Source: an uncultured Pelagibacteraceae bacterium
Lineage (GTDB): Bacteria > Pseudomonadota > Alphaproteobacteria > Pelagibacterales > Pelagibacteraceae
Direction: 5' to 3'
NCBI GenBank assembly: GCA_902623215.1
Contig: CACNSS010000002.1
Coordinates: 62,001 to 126,000, forward strand
DNA length: 64,000 nt
In this document: in pieces, positions 9,785 to 21,000 of the stretch
Position numbering within the stretch: position 1 is the stretch's first letter
Layout: each line of letters starts with the position of its first letter
Notes under the pieces: generated by a model
Told to the model about the DNA's origin: nothing
The model's database searches: none
The model's input: the letters and a program-made list of their open reading frames with translations, nothing else
Position numbers and translations under genes: made by a program

Positions 9785-10428
9785 AAATTTTTTTTTTTTA
9801 TATTTTTGATATTTATTATAAATGAGTCTTTACTAGTTATGCTTTTTTTTTCCTCATAATCCAGATCCCATATTTTTGAGTTTTCACTCAAAATCTTTCT
9901 CCCACTTTTTCCCATAAACAAAATTATGTTGCTAAATTTTTTAAAATTCTGACTGATTAAATCTAGAATTATTGGGACAGGTTTAAATGCTCTAGACATT
10001 ATAGTCCCGGTTTCAATATTTTTGATTGTAAAAATATCTTTTTGGATGACTTTTGTATTTAAATTTAATTTTCTTGAAACATCTTTTAAAAAAACACATT
10101 TATGATAGCTCTTTTCATAAAGATTTATTCTCAATGAATTTTTTATTTTTTTCATAGCTATTGCTACGACAAGCCCTGGCATTCCTCCTCCAGTTCCTAA
10201 ATCACAGGTTGTATTACTATTTAAATCAATAAAATCAATTATTTGTGCTGAATCTATTATATGCCTTTGTCTTAATTCGCTAATTTCTGATGTTTTTTTG
10301 CTTATTATATTAATTTGCTGATTTTTCTGTTTTATCATTGAAATTAAGCTTTCCAGCTCTAGACAAGTTTCACGTGAAACATTTAAGATTGGAATTTTTG
10401 AGTAAAAATTTGAAAATACATTATCCAT
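9781..10428 (-). CDS. rsmG: 16S rRNA (guanine527-N7)-methyltransferase RsmG (GidB)
   Basis: NVSRETCLELE...IIDSAQIIDF...CDLGTGGGMPGLVVAIA. Confidence 0.93.
   Translation of the reverse strand: MDNVFSNFYSKIPILNVSRETCLELESLISMIKQKNQQINIISKKTSEISELRQRHIIDSAQIIDFIDLNSNTTCDLGTGGGMPGLVVAIAMKKIKNSLRINLYEKSYHKCVFLKDVSRKLNLNTKVIQKDIFTIKNIETGTIMSRAFKPVPIILDLISQNFKKFSNIILFMGKSGRKILSENSKIWDLDYEEKKSITSKDSFIINIKNIKKKNL
10367..10380. other. parS centromere-like site
   Basis: Perfect 14-bp palindrome GTTTCACGTGAAAC; the 16-mer AGTTTCACGTGAAACA matches canonical TGTTTCACGTGAAACA at 15/16 positions; lies inside rsmG (encodes VSRET). Confidence 0.92.
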
Positions 10429-12299
10429 TAAGCTATATGCTTAATAGACTTTCTTTTGACATGTGACAACAAAATATATACGGCAGCTGGTGTTATTCCA
10501 TCAATTCTTAGAGCCTGCCCCATAGTTTTTGGTTTGATTTCCTTAAACTTAGCCTTTACTTCGTTAGAAAGGCCTGAAAATTGGTCATAATCAATATTAT
10601 CAGGGATCACTAGATTTTCATCTCTTTTAAATGCTAAAATATCGGCTTTTTGCTTCTTTAGATATCCTCTATAATGAGCATTAATTTCAATCTGTTCATC
10701 GATCTCATTACCATAATTCTCTATTTCAGGCCAAATATTTCTAATTTTAAGCATATCTACACCTTTTTGGGTTAAAATTTCATCAGCAGATCTAAAAATA
10801 CCATCCTTTGCAATTTTAATATTAAATTTAGCTGCTTTCGAAGGTGAAATTTGTAATGTAGACATTTGTAAAGATATTTTGCTTAGTTTTTTGAATTTAT
10901 CCTCAAAACAATCTTTTCTAATATTGGAAATTAATCCAATTTTAATTCCTTTATTGGTAAGTCTTAAATCAGCATTGTCAGACCTCAAACTTAGTCGATA
11001 TTCTGCACGGGACGTAAACATTCTATAGGGCTCAGCCACACCCTTTGTCACCAAATCATCTATCATTACCCCAATATACGCATCAGATCTATCAAGAATA
11101 AAAGGCTCCATATTTTTTAATGAAAGGGCTGCATTCACACCAGCGATAAGCCCTTGTGCAGCTGCCTCTTCATACCCAGTAGTTCCATTAATTTGGCCAG
11201 CGAGATATAAGTTTTTGATTTTTTTTGTCTCTAATGTCAAAAAAAGTTCTCTAGGATCTATATAATCGTATTCTATAGCATAACCTGGCCTAATAATTTT
11301 AACATCCTCTAAACCATTGATATTATTGAGTATTTCTTCTTGTACTACCTCAGGTAGAGAATTAGATATACCATTAGGATAAATTGTATAATCATTGAGA
11401 CCTTCCGGCTCCAAAAAAATTTGATGCCTAGTCTTATCTGCAAATTTTACAATTTTATCTTCTATTGATGGACAATATCGTGGACCGACACCTTGGATAC
11501 TTCCAGAATACATTGCACTTTTAGATAAATTCTTTTTGATAATCTTATGTACCTTTTCATTAGTGTAGGTCATGGAACAGGACACCTGTTTATTATAACT
11601 TTTTTTTGTTAAGAAAGAGAAAAAGTAAGGGTCACTATCAGCGAATTGTTTTTCTAAATTATCAAAGTTAATTGATCTTGAGTCTAGTCGAGGAGGTGTG
11701 CCTGTTTTAAGTCTTCCAATTTTAAAATTATATTTTTTTAACTCTTCACTTAAACCTGTACTCGGTTTTTCATTAAATCTTCCTGCCGGTGTTCTCTTAT
11801 CACCAATATGTATCAAACCATTTAAAAATGTACCGGTTGTTAGAATTAACTTATTACACTTAACATTATTTCCTTTTAATGTTATAAATCCATTTATTTC
11901 GTTATTTGAAAAAATAAAGTTTATAATGGGATCTGAAAAAATCGTTAAATTACAGTAGTTTACAAGTTTTTCTTGCATAAATTTACGATATAATGATCTA
12001 TCAGATTGAGTTCTGGGTCCTCTTACAGCTGGTCCTCTACTTCTATTTAATAATCTAAATTGTATTCCAGACTTGTCGGCAACCTCACCCATAATACCAT
12101 CAAGAGCATCAATTTCTCTTACTAGATGGCCTTTTCCTAAACCACCAATAGCTGGGTTACAAGACATCTCCCCTATAGTATCTTTATTATGTGTGAAAAG
12201 GGCAGTGTTAATTCCAAGCCGAGCTGAAGCAGCTGCAGCTTCACAACCAGCATGACCACCACCAATAACTACTACATCAAAGAATAGATCTTTTTTCAT
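10428..12299 (-). CDS. mnmG: tRNA uridine-5-carboxymethylaminomethyl modification enzyme MnmG (GidA)
   Basis: [64 protein letters not shown]-type motif. Confidence 0.97.
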   Translation of the reverse strand: MKKDLFFDVVVIGGGHAGCEAAAASARLGINTALFTHNKDTIGEMSCNPAIGGLGKGHLVREIDALDGIMGEVADKSGIQFRLLNRSRGPAVRGPRTQSDRSLYRKFMQEKLVNYCNLTIFSDPIINFIFSNNEINGFITLKGNNVKCNKLILTTGTFLNGLIHIGDKRTPAGRFNEKPSTGLSEELKKYNFKIGRLKTGTPPRLDSRSINFDNLEKQFADSDPYFFSFLTKKSYNKQVSCSMTYTNEKVHKIIKKNLSKSAMYSGSIQGVGPRYCPSIEDKIVKFADKTRHQIFLEPEGLNDYTIYPNGISNSLPEVVQEEILNNINGLEDVKIIRPGYAIEYDYIDPRELFLTLETKKIKNLYLAGQINGTTGYEEAAAQGLIAGVNAALSLKNMEPFILDRSDAYIGVMIDDLVTKGVAEPYRMFTSRAEYRLSLRSDNADLRLTNKGIKIGLISNIRKDCFEDKFKKLSKISLQMSTLQISPSKAAKFNIKIAKDGIFRSADEILTQKGVDMLKIRNIWPEIENYGNEIDEQIEINAHYRGYLKKQKADILAFKRDENLVIPDNIDYDQFSGLSNEVKAKFKEIKPKTMGQALRIDGITPAAVYILLSHVKRKSIKHIA

Positions 12300-12409
12300 A
12301 ATTTAAATTTATATACGATAAAAATATTTACAAGATATGTATTATTTTAATTGAAATGGATAACAATCGAAGAAAATTCAAAAAAAGTAAAAAATTAGCA
12401 ATAATAGAC

Positions 12410-13741
12410 TTATTTTCCTATACAAAAATCATTAAAAATACTGCCCAAAATCTCCTCCACGTCAACTTTGCCAACAATCATACCTAAATGCCTGATTGCC
12501 AATCTAAGATCCTCAGCAGCCTTATCAAAATCCTTCTTATCATTTTTATTTAGAAATTCTTTTAAATGCTCAACACATTGTATCAAATGTTGTCTATGTC
12601 TCTCTCTTGTAATTAAAATATCTTCTTTAGAAATTAATTTATTTTTTAAACTGTTTTTTATTTTGGAAATTAATTTATCTATATTTAGATTATCTTTTAA
12701 TGAAATTAAAACATGTTCGAATTTTGAAAAATCTTGATCTAGCTTATTTTTTAATAGATCTAATTTATTCAAGACTAAAATGGCATTTCCTTTAAGTAAA
12801 TCACTTAAAAAAGGGCTTAAATTAACACTTTTAGCATCAACCACCACTAATTTTAAATCAGCATTTTCAGCTTTTTTGAAGGATAATTTTATCCCCTTTT
12901 TTTCAATTTCATCTTCTGAGTCTCTTATACCTGCGGTATCTGAAATAATGACAGGATAACCATCTATATTTAAATGTGCCTCAACAACATCTCTTGTAGT
13001 CCCGGCAATTTCAGAAACTATGGCGACTTCCCTATTTGATAAGTTGTTCAATAAGCTTGATTTACCAGCATTGGTTGGTCCTACAATAGCGATCTTAAAA
13101 CCTTCACGAATTATTTCTCCGACTTTTTGATCATCTAAAATTTTATCAATTTCATTGATCACATCCAAAGAATCTTTTTTAATTTTTTTTACATTATCTT
13201 CAGGAAGGTCTTCATCAGGAAAATCTATTTTAGCTTCAACAAATGACAAAAGTTTTAGTAGTTTTACTCTAATTTCATTAAATTTATTTGACGATTTTCC
13301 TTTCATTATTTTCATGGCTTGTGATCTTTGAATTTCAGTTTCAGCAGCAATAAGATCAGCTATGCTCTCAGCTTTTAGCAAATTTATCTTACCATTTTGA
13401 AAAGCAAGCTTTGTAAATTCACCAGGTTCAGCTAGCCTACAATTCTCAATTTTGGCTATCTCATTTTGCACAGCTAAAATTACAGCTTTTCCCCCATGTA
13501 TATGTATCTCAGCCATATCTTCACCTGTGTAGCTCTGTGGTCCAGGAAACCACAATATAATTCCTTCATCGATCAGCTCAGAAGTGTTGATATTGTTTAT
13601 TTTCCTCAATGTTGCTACTCTTGCACTTGGAACTGGTTTTTGAGTGATGGTTTTAATAATTTCAGAAGTGTCTTTACCAGAAATTCTTATAACAGCTATA
13701 CCAGATATGCCAGGACCTGAGGATAAAGCATAAATATTCAT
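12410..13741 (-). CDS. mnmE: tRNA modification GTPase MnmE (TrmE)
   Basis: GPGISGIAVIRISG, IAIVGPTNAGKSSLLNNL, ISDTAGIR, C-terminal FNDFCIGK. Confidence 0.96.
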   Translation of the reverse strand: MNIYALSSGPGISGIAVIRISGKDTSEIIKTITQKPVPSARVATLRKINNINTSELIDEGIILWFPGPQSYTGEDMAEIHIHGGKAVILAVQNEIAKIENCRLAEPGEFTKLAFQNGKINLLKAESIADLIAAETEIQRSQAMKIMKGKSSNKFNEIRVKLLKLLSFVEAKIDFPDEDLPEDNVKKIKKDSLDVINEIDKILDDQKVGEIIREGFKIAIVGPTNAGKSSLLNNLSNREVAIVSEIAGTTRDVVEAHLNIDGYPVIISDTAGIRDSEDEIEKKGIKLSFKKAENADLKLVVVDAKSVNLSPFLSDLLKGNAILVLNKLDLLKNKLDQDFSKFEHVLISLKDNLNIDKLISKIKNSLKNKLISKEDILITRERHRQHLIQCVEHLKEFLNKNDKKDFDKAAEDLRLAIRHLGMIVGKVDVEEILGSIFNDFCIGK

Positions 13742-13754
13742 AATATGAAGTAGC

Positions 13755-15437
13755 TTATTTATTTATTTTTTCTAGAGAAGCGTAAAATTGACTGGAAAAT
13801 TTTTTCTTGTCAAATAAAGCTGATTTTAGAGCATTTTCAAAAATTTTCCTTCTTATATTAGCAAGTTTGTCTAAATCAGTACAATATGACACTGCCTTTT
13901 TTATATAATCATCCTCATTTTTGCTTATCAATTCATCCAAGTTCAAATTTGAATTAATTGATTCACCAGCGCGAGAAATAAAATTATATCCTTTAATAGT
14001 TAAAACTGGAACACACATCCATATTGCCTCGAAAGATGTTGTGACACCGTTATAGGGAAAAGTATCTAAAGCAATATCAATTTTTTTATATTCGTTTAAA
14101 TGTTCATTCAAATTTTTTTTAAATTTCTGAAATATTATTGAACCTAAAACACCTTTTTTTTCAAATTTTTCTAATACGTAAGAAGATGAAGCGGTAGCTG
14201 ATGGTGCTAAAATTAATTTAGAATTAGGGATTTGTTTTAATATTGAAGACCAGACATTTATAACACTGTCATTTATTTTTCTAAAATTATTAAAAGAACC
14301 AAATGTAATATATTTATTAACCTTAAATGGCGGCTCAATAAATTCTCTTTTTTCCGAAAAACCAGAATGACAATTCCATATATTTTCTAAATGAATAATC
14401 TTTTCTGAGTAAAGATTTACTTCATTCTTTAAAATTGAATACTTATCGGATATTAAATAATCCATTTGCTCTACTCCTGTGGTATTGTTATATCCACACC
14501 AAGCAACCTGTTTTTTTGCTATTCGATTTTTAATTAAAGAAAGTTTTTGATTAGATGTTATACCCATCAAATCTATAATTATATCAATTTTATCAGATCT
14601 TATTAAATTAATTGCCTCAACATCCTTTAGATTGAAAATATTTCTGCTTGTAGAGGCGTACTTTTTGAACTCCTTAACTGTTTCATCCTCTTTATCATTG
14701 ACGAAATATATAAAAATATTGAATTTTTCTTTGTCATAGTTAGTTAAAACAGTCCTCAAAAAAAAAGTTATACAATGGTTTGATCTTATGTCAGCTGACA
14801 AAAATCCTAAATTGATTTTTTTGTTTTTATTTTCACTTAAATCAAATAATTTTTCTGAGGGATATTTTGGTAATTTACTGTTTAATTTTTTTGAATTTTC
14901 GAGAAAATTTTTTTGATCCCAATCTTTTTTATAACAGTTAAAATATATATAAGTACATAAAGCATCTAAATTTTGATCGTTAAGTTCAATAACTTTTTTC
15001 AAATAATCAATTAAATTATTTAGGTCTAGATTTCGTTTAAATACTTTTATAATAGACTGAGCATGACCTTCATTTTTGTCAAAATATGCTTTATTTTCCT
15101 TAAAATAAGTAAATATTTCATCAAAAATTTTTTCACTAGAGTGAACACCAGACCTAAATTCAAGATCAAATATATCCATTGAAACATTAATAAAATTTTT
15201 TAATGCATGAAGTGCATCTTGAGTTTTTTTTTCTAACAAATACGCTTTTCGAAAATCATTCCTCGATGATTGAAGTATCTCCTTACTACGACTACTTAAA
15301 AATTTGCAGACACCTAGCAAATTCAATAATCCAGAATTTTTATCTTTGTCAGTAATTTTATTTTCAATAATATCTATAATTAAAGAATATTTTTTTTCAT
15401 AAAAAAGTTTTTTTAAGTCTGCTTTATTGCTCTCCAT
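13755..15437 (-). CDS. O-GlcNAc-transferase/SPINDLY-like glycosyltransferase (GT41-like), paralog 1
   Basis: LGFLSADIRSNHCITFFL, IDIIIDLMG, QVAWCGYNNTTG, FGSFNNFRKINDSV, IDIALDTFPYNGVTTSFEAIWMCVPVLT. Confidence 0.85.
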   Translation of the reverse strand: MESNKADLKKLFYEKKYSLIIDIIENKITDKDKNSGLLNLLGVCKFLSSRSKEILQSSRNDFRKAYLLEKKTQDALHALKNFINVSMDIFDLEFRSGVHSSEKIFDEIFTYFKENKAYFDKNEGHAQSIIKVFKRNLDLNNLIDYLKKVIELNDQNLDALCTYIYFNCYKKDWDQKNFLENSKKLNSKLPKYPSEKLFDLSENKNKKINLGFLSADIRSNHCITFFLRTVLTNYDKEKFNIFIYFVNDKEDETVKEFKKYASTSRNIFNLKDVEAINLIRSDKIDIIIDLMGITSNQKLSLIKNRIAKKQVAWCGYNNTTGVEQMDYLISDKYSILKNEVNLYSEKIIHLENIWNCHSGFSEKREFIEPPFKVNKYITFGSFNNFRKINDSVINVWSSILKQIPNSKLILAPSATASSSYVLEKFEKKGVLGSIIFQKFKKNLNEHLNEYKKIDIALDTFPYNGVTTSFEAIWMCVPVLTIKGYNFISRAGESINSNLNLDELISKNEDDYIKKAVSYCTDLDKLANIRRKIFENALKSALFDKKKFSSQFYASLEKINK

Positions 15438-15446
15438 AAATATGAT

Positions 15447-17129
15447 TTAATTATATACTTTTTTTAAGCTAGTAAAAAATCCCTCAGAAAATTTTTTTCC
15501 ATCGAAAAGAGGAGTTTTAATAGCGTTGTCAAAAATATTTTTTCTAATATCGCTCAAATAATTTTTGTTTTCAGCTAAGTATACAGATTTTTCAATATAA
15601 TCTTGTTTATTTTCAGCAATTAATTCCTCAAGTTTTAAGTTTTTGTTTATAGACTCCCCACACCTTGAAATCAGATTATTACCTTTCATTGTTATAACAG
15701 GTACATTCATCCAAATTGCCTCAAAAGAGGTAGTAACACCTGTATATGGAAAAGTATCTAGCGCTATATCAATCTCCTCATAAACATTCAAATGATCTTC
15801 AAATTTTTTTTTAAATGGTATAAATATTATTGAATCATGTACATTATGTTTTCTAAATTTTTCCTTATATATTTCACTTGATATCTGAAAAGATGTTTTT
15901 AATATTAATTTAGAACCTTTAACTTTTTTTAAAATCGACGACCAAACTTCAATAACATTATCATTAATTTTTCTAAAATTATTTAAAGATCCAAAGGTAA
16001 CAAATTTTTTTTTAATTGATGGTGTTGGAATTAATATTCTAGTTTTTTTATAGCCAGGATGGCAGTTCCATATATCAGGCATGTAAATTATTTTTTCAGA
16101 ATAATATTTTTCTTCCTCAGGTTTAATCAAATTTTTGTCTGCAATCAAAAAATCCATTTCATTCAAACCGGTTGTATTAGTATATCCACACCAACTAATT
16201 TGAATGGGAGCTAGACGATTTTTAAACAAGACCAACCGCTGGTCGGACGAAAGACCATTTAGATCAATAATTATGTCAATTTTATCTTTTCTAATCTGAT
16301 TAATAGCATCAATATCTTTTAGGTTTTTAATTCCCAAAGTTTTAAAAATTTTATCTTTAAATTCTCTAATTGTATCATCTTCAACATTATGATTGTTATA
16401 TAGGAAAATATTAAATTGTTTATCATCATAAGAATTTATTATTGTTTTTAAAAAATAAGCGACTGAATGTTTGCCTTTAATATCCGACGACAAAAATGCC
16501 AAATTTATTTTATCATTTTTAATATTAATAATCTTAGTTAATTTTCCTGGATCATAAACTATAAGTTTATCGTTAATTTTTTTTGTGTGGTTAAAATAGT
16601 CAATTTGACCCCATTTATTATTATAAAGATTATGAAAAATATACGCTGCAAAAGCGTCAGGATCTGAATTCAAACTAATAATTTTCTCATAAATTTTAAT
16701 AACCGCATCGACGTTAGAAATACGTTTAATTATCTTTACCAATGCCCAGAGTATGTCTGGATTATTTTCCCATACATCTCTATTTTTATTATAAATAGAA
16801 AAAACATTATCAAAAAAACTTTTTTCTAATTCATGTCCATTGTCTATAAATTCATTATCAAAAAAAATTACTGATGAATTTATTAAATTTTTAAGTGGAT
16901 CAGACATTTTTTTAATATCTGTTTCTTTTAAACATGAATTTTTAAAATCATTGATAGCAAGCTTTAATGAGGTGTTAGATTTATCTGATAACATTCTAGA
17001 TACACCACATAAATTTAATATTCCTGAAGTTTTTTGATCTTCTTTGAGTTTATTTTCAATTATAGAAACAATTAAAGAATATTTTTTCTCTTTTAATAAC
17101 TTTAAAAAATTAATTTTTTCTTCACTCAT
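15447..17129 (-). CDS. O-GlcNAc-transferase/SPINDLY-like glycosyltransferase (GT41-like), paralog 2
   Basis: LAFLSSDIKGKHSVAYFL, IDIIIDLNG, QISWCGYTNTTG, FGSLNNFRKINDNV, IDIALDTFPYTGVTTSFEAIWMNVPVIT; collinear with paralog 1. Confidence 0.85.
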   Translation of the reverse strand: MSEEKINFLKLLKEKKYSLIVSIIENKLKEDQKTSGILNLCGVSRMLSDKSNTSLKLAINDFKNSCLKETDIKKMSDPLKNLINSSVIFFDNEFIDNGHELEKSFFDNVFSIYNKNRDVWENNPDILWALVKIIKRISNVDAVIKIYEKIISLNSDPDAFAAYIFHNLYNNKWGQIDYFNHTKKINDKLIVYDPGKLTKIINIKNDKINLAFLSSDIKGKHSVAYFLKTIINSYDDKQFNIFLYNNHNVEDDTIREFKDKIFKTLGIKNLKDIDAINQIRKDKIDIIIDLNGLSSDQRLVLFKNRLAPIQISWCGYTNTTGLNEMDFLIADKNLIKPEEEKYYSEKIIYMPDIWNCHPGYKKTRILIPTPSIKKKFVTFGSLNNFRKINDNVIEVWSSILKKVKGSKLILKTSFQISSEIYKEKFRKHNVHDSIIFIPFKKKFEDHLNVYEEIDIALDTFPYTGVTTSFEAIWMNVPVITMKGNNLISRCGESINKNLKLEELIAENKQDYIEKSVYLAENKNYLSDIRKNIFDNAIKTPLFDGKKFSEGFFTSLKKVYN

Positions 17130-17230
17130 AATGTCAAAATATTTTTTATAAATAATGACATTATTATTTTTTTTATAGAAAAATAGTTTTTTTTAACAAT
17201 TCTGTGCTTTTAAATATATTACAAGCAGAT

Positions 17231-18499
17231 TTATGATGGTTTATTCATCGAATTAAAAAACTCAGAATTATTTTTTGTGTCTTTTAATTTTGAACTTATA
17301 AATTCGATAGCATCCATAGTTCCCATTGGCGCAATAATTCTTCTCAAGACATTCATTTTCTGTAGATCATTCTTATCAAACAAAAGCTCTTCTCTTCTGG
17401 TACCAGATTTAGTTATATCAATCGCAGGGTAGATTCTTTTATCAGCAATTTTTCTATCTAATACTGTTTCACTGTTTCCTGTTCCCTTAAATTCCTCAAA
17501 AATTACTTCATCCATTCTGCTACCAGTATCTATTAAAGCAGTCGAAATAATTGTTAGTGAGCCTCCTTCTTCAATATTTCTAGCTGCTCCAAAAAATCTT
17601 TTTGGTCTTTGTAAAGCATTAGCATCCACTCCCCCAGTTAAGACCTTACCTGAACTTGGTATGACAGCATTATAAGCTCGTCCTAATCTTGTAATTGAGT
17701 CTAACAATATAACAACATCTTTTTTATGTTCTGTTAATCTTTTTGCTTTTTCAATAACCATTTCAGCTACCGCAACATGACGCTGTGCTGGTTCGTCAAA
17801 AGTAGAACTTATGACTTCCCCCTTAACTGTTCTTTGCATATCAGTTACTTCTTCAGGTCTTTCATCAATAAGCAAAACAATCAAATAACATTCTGGATAG
17901 TTTTTAGCGATTGAATTAGCTATGCTTTGTAAAATCATAGTTTTACCTGCTTTTGGTGGTGAAATAATTATCGATCTTTGACCTTTTCCAATTGGACTAA
18001 CTAAATCGATTAACCTCGGAGTTAAATCTTGTTTTTTATCAGGCTTTGTAACTTCTACCTCCATGACTAATTGCTTATCAGGATAAAGTGGGGTTAAGTT
18101 ATCAAATGCTATTTTGTGTCTAGATTTATCTGGTTCCTCAAAATTGATCTTGCTAACTTGAAGTAAAGCAAAATATCTTTCGCCTTCTTTTGGTGCTCTT
18201 ACCGGTCCCTCTACAGTATCACCAGTTCTTAAACCAAATTTTCTAATCTGACTTGGACTTACATAAATATCATCCGGTCCTGGTAGATAATTTGACTCCA
18301 TTGCTCTCAAAAAACCAAAACCGTCTTGTAACAATTGGAGAACACCAGCTCCGGTGATCTCCTCTTTCTCTGCAACTTTTTTCAAAATTGCAAATAATAT
18401 TTCTTGCTTTCTTAGTGTGCTGGCATTTTCTATACCCAATTCTTCTGCTTGAGTAATTAACTGTTCTGACGATTTGAGTTTTAGTTCTTGTATGTTCAT
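17231..18499 (-). CDS. rho: Transcription termination factor Rho
   Basis: [58 protein letters not shown]. Confidence 0.98.
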   Translation of the reverse strand: MNIQELKLKSSEQLITQAEELGIENASTLRKQEILFAILKKVAEKEEITGAGVLQLLQDGFGFLRAMESNYLPGPDDIYVSPSQIRKFGLRTGDTVEGPVRAPKEGERYFALLQVSKINFEEPDKSRHKIAFDNLTPLYPDKQLVMEVEVTKPDKKQDLTPRLIDLVSPIGKGQRSIIISPPKAGKTMILQSIANSIAKNYPECYLIVLLIDERPEEVTDMQRTVKGEVISSTFDEPAQRHVAVAEMVIEKAKRLTEHKKDVVILLDSITRLGRAYNAVIPSSGKVLTGGVDANALQRPKRFFGAARNIEEGGSLTIISTALIDTGSRMDEVIFEEFKGTGNSETVLDRKIADKRIYPAIDITKSGTRREELLFDKNDLQKMNVLRRIIAPMGTMDAIEFISSKLKDTKNNSEFFNSMNKPS

Positions 18500-18561
18500 G
18501 AATTAATTATTAAGGACTTAATAACGCATCAAATATATATGCTAATCAAAATTATTCAACC

Positions 18562-18996
18562 CTAGATAGGTTTAAAAATAACAATAAAAATGATCAAAAT
18601 AAGCAATAATGTGGGAATTTCGTTAATGTATCGATAATATTTAGCAGAATGTTTATTAATATCTACTTTGAATTGCCCCAAAATACTTCCAAGATAAAAA
18701 TGATACAAGGTTAATGAAGTCACAAAAATAAGTTTTAAAATCATCCACTTTTGACCTAGCTGCTGAAAACCTATTTCATGTATAAGTATTAATCCAAATA
18801 TCCAAGAAAGAGACATTGCTGGGGTCATGATGTAAAAAAAAAGTTTTTTTTCCATCACTTTGAATACTTCTGTCACTTGAGGATTGTTATTATTTTCCGA
18901 ATGATAAACAAAAATTCGTGGGAGATACAAAAGTCCTGCCATCCAAGAAATAACTGCTATTAAGTGTAAAGATTTGAAAAGCAAATAGGTATTCAT
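18562..18996 (-). CDS. hemJ: Protoporphyrinogen oxidase HemJ (CopD-like membrane protein)
   Basis: LKSLHLIAVISWMAGLLYLPRIFVYH; position next to hemH and hemE. Confidence 0.88.
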   Translation of the reverse strand: MNTYLLFKSLHLIAVISWMAGLLYLPRIFVYHSENNNNPQVTEVFKVMEKKLFFYIMTPAMSLSWIFGLILIHEIGFQQLGQKWMILKLIFVTSLTLYHFYLGSILGQFKVDINKHSAKYYRYINEIPTLLLILIIFIVIFKPI

Positions 18997-18999
18997 AAA

Positions 19000-19998
19000 T
19001 TAAAGACTTTTTTGAACTAATGATTTTAGTAAAGCAATATGATCATCATTATCATTTAAACATGGCACCATATCAAAATTTTCTCCACCAGACTCTAAGA
19101 AAGTTTCTTTACCTTGGATAAGAATTTCCTCCAAAGTTTCAACACAGTCTGAGGAAAAGCCAGGGCAAATTGCAAGAACATTTTTTTTACCCTCGTTAGG
19201 CAATTTTTCTAATATTTTATCTGTGTAAGGTTCAAGCCATTTCTGAGGACCAAATCTTGATTGAAAAGTTGTTTTAAGTTCTATGGAATTAAACTTTTCT
19301 GAAATTAGTCTGGTAGTTTTTTGACAATAACAATGATACGGATCTCCTTTATCAAAATATTTCTGTGGTATACCGTGGTAAGACGCCAAAATTAGATCTG
19401 GTTTCCAATTTATTTCTTTTATCTTTTTATTAAGTGAATTTACTAAAGCATCTATATATTGAGGATGAGACTCATAATGTGGAATTATTTTTATAGACGG
19501 TTGCCATCTCATTTTCATGAGTGTTCTATAAACTTCATCACAAACTGTTGCGGTAGTTGCCGCAGCATATTGAGGATACAGTGGTAGTATAACCAAATTT
19601 TCACAACCCTTATCATGTAAATCTTTTATCTTACTTTTAATACTAGGATTTCCGTACCGCATAGCGAAATCTACAATTACATTTTTTTCAGATATTAAAT
19701 TTGATAATTTATTAGCTTGTTGTCGAGTATAATAAAGTAATGGAGAAATGTTTTCTTTTTTCATCCAAATTTCTTTATATGCTTTAGCAGTTTTCGAGGG
19801 TCTCAAGTTTAATATAAAAACGTTTAATATAATTTGCCATAATATAGGATTAACCTCTATTACTCTTCTATCTGATAGAAATTCCTTTAAATATCTTCTA
19901 ATATCTAACCAACCGGTTGAATCTGGCGTTCCTAAATTGATTATCAACACTCCAGTTTTACCAAAGTTAATTTGTGGATGGTTTTTGCTGATTTTCAT
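19000..19998 (-). CDS. hemH: Ferrochelatase
   Basis: GVLIINLGTPDS, LILASYHGIPQKYFDKGDPYHCYCQKTT, CPGFSSDCVETLEEI. Confidence 0.96.
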   Translation of the reverse strand: MKISKNHPQINFGKTGVLIINLGTPDSTGWLDIRRYLKEFLSDRRVIEVNPILWQIILNVFILNLRPSKTAKAYKEIWMKKENISPLLYYTRQQANKLSNLISEKNVIVDFAMRYGNPSIKSKIKDLHDKGCENLVILPLYPQYAAATTATVCDEVYRTLMKMRWQPSIKIIPHYESHPQYIDALVNSLNKKIKEINWKPDLILASYHGIPQKYFDKGDPYHCYCQKTTRLISEKFNSIELKTTFQSRFGPQKWLEPYTDKILEKLPNEGKKNVLAICPGFSSDCVETLEEILIQGKETFLESGGENFDMVPCLNDNDDHIALLKSLVQKSL

Positions 19999-21000
19999 TT
20001 AATAGTCTTTCACCATTTTGACAAGATAGTCCATCATTTTTGGATCGGTTTCAGGTAAAACTCCATGCCCCAAGTTAAATATATAAGGATGGTCTTTAAA
20101 AATTTCTAAATATTTTTTTGCTCCTTTTCTTAAATTATCTTTATCTGTTAATAAAATTTTTGGATCCATTCCTCCTTGAATAGGAATTTTTATATCTTTT
20201 AAAATTTCCTTAGGATCAGCTTCATAATCAATACAAATAGCATCAGGCTTAACGGTTTCACAATAATCTTTATATTTTTTTATACCTTTGGGAAAACATA
20301 TTGTTGGAACATTTAAAGATTTTGTATATTCGACTAACCTTATTGTTGGTTCATATATATAATTAGGCAAATCTTTTTCATCTAACAGGCCGGCCCAACT
20401 GTCAAAAATTTGAATAATTTGTGCACCACTTTCAATTTGATTTCTAATGTGTAATTTTAAGAATTTTTCAATAACTTTTAAAACTTTGTCTATAAAATTT
20501 TTGTCTTTAAAAAAATCACTCTTTAATCCTGACTTTGGAGATTTTTGATTTATCATATAAACTAAAAGTGTCCAAGGGGCACCAACAAAACCTATTGTAT
20601 TTTTGTTTCTTGTAAGATCATTGTTTTTAATCAAGTTAACCAATTTATATACTGGTTGTAATTTATCAATAAAATCGCTTTCATTTATATTTAAGATATT
20701 TTTTAAATTTAAATCTCCTAATATAGGTCCAATTCCTTTTTTAAATTCAACTTTTTGGTTTAAACCATATGGAAGCATTAAAATATCTGAAAAAATTATG
20801 GCAGCGTCTAAATCGAATCTTTTAAGAGGCTGTAGAGTTATTTCAGATGATAATTTTTCATTCAAACATAGTTCTATGAAGTTGGGGTTTTTGGCTCTAA
20901 TTTCTCTGAATTCAGGTAGATATCTACCAGCTTGCCTCATTATCCATATTGGTTTTATAGATGTATCATAATCTCTTAAAACTTTATCAATTTGAGTCAT
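19999..21000 (-). CDS. hemE: Uroporphyrinogen decarboxylase
   Basis: PIWIMRQAGRYLPEFREIR, GFVGAPWTLLVYM, FNLGHGVLPETDP. Confidence 0.97.
   Translation of the reverse strand: MTQIDKVLRDYDTSIKPIWIMRQAGRYLPEFREIRAKNPNFIELCLNEKLSSEITLQPLKRFDLDAAIIFSDILMLPYGLNQKVEFKKGIGPILGDLNLKNILNINESDFIDKLQPVYKLVNLIKNNDLTRNKNTIGFVGAPWTLLVYMINQKSPKSGLKSDFFKDKNFIDKVLKVIEKFLKLHIRNQIESGAQIIQIFDSWAGLLDEKDLPNYIYEPTIRLVEYTKSLNVPTICFPKGIKKYKDYCETVKPDAICIDYEADPKEILKDIKIPIQGGMDPKILLTDKDNLRKGAKKYLEIFKDHPYIFNLGHGVLPETDPKMMDYLVKMVKDY

Noticed and set aside
11698-12255. Plus-strand ORFs opposite mnmG
   Set aside because: Antisense to conserved mnmG motifs; no independent evidence of coding.
12468-13720. Plus-strand ORFs opposite mnmE
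   Set aside because: Antisense shadows of conserved mnmE.
13755-17129. Tandem OGT-like genes as a mobile element or genomic island
   Set aside because: No transposase, flanking repeats or tRNA/att signature seen; tandem duplication is sufficient.
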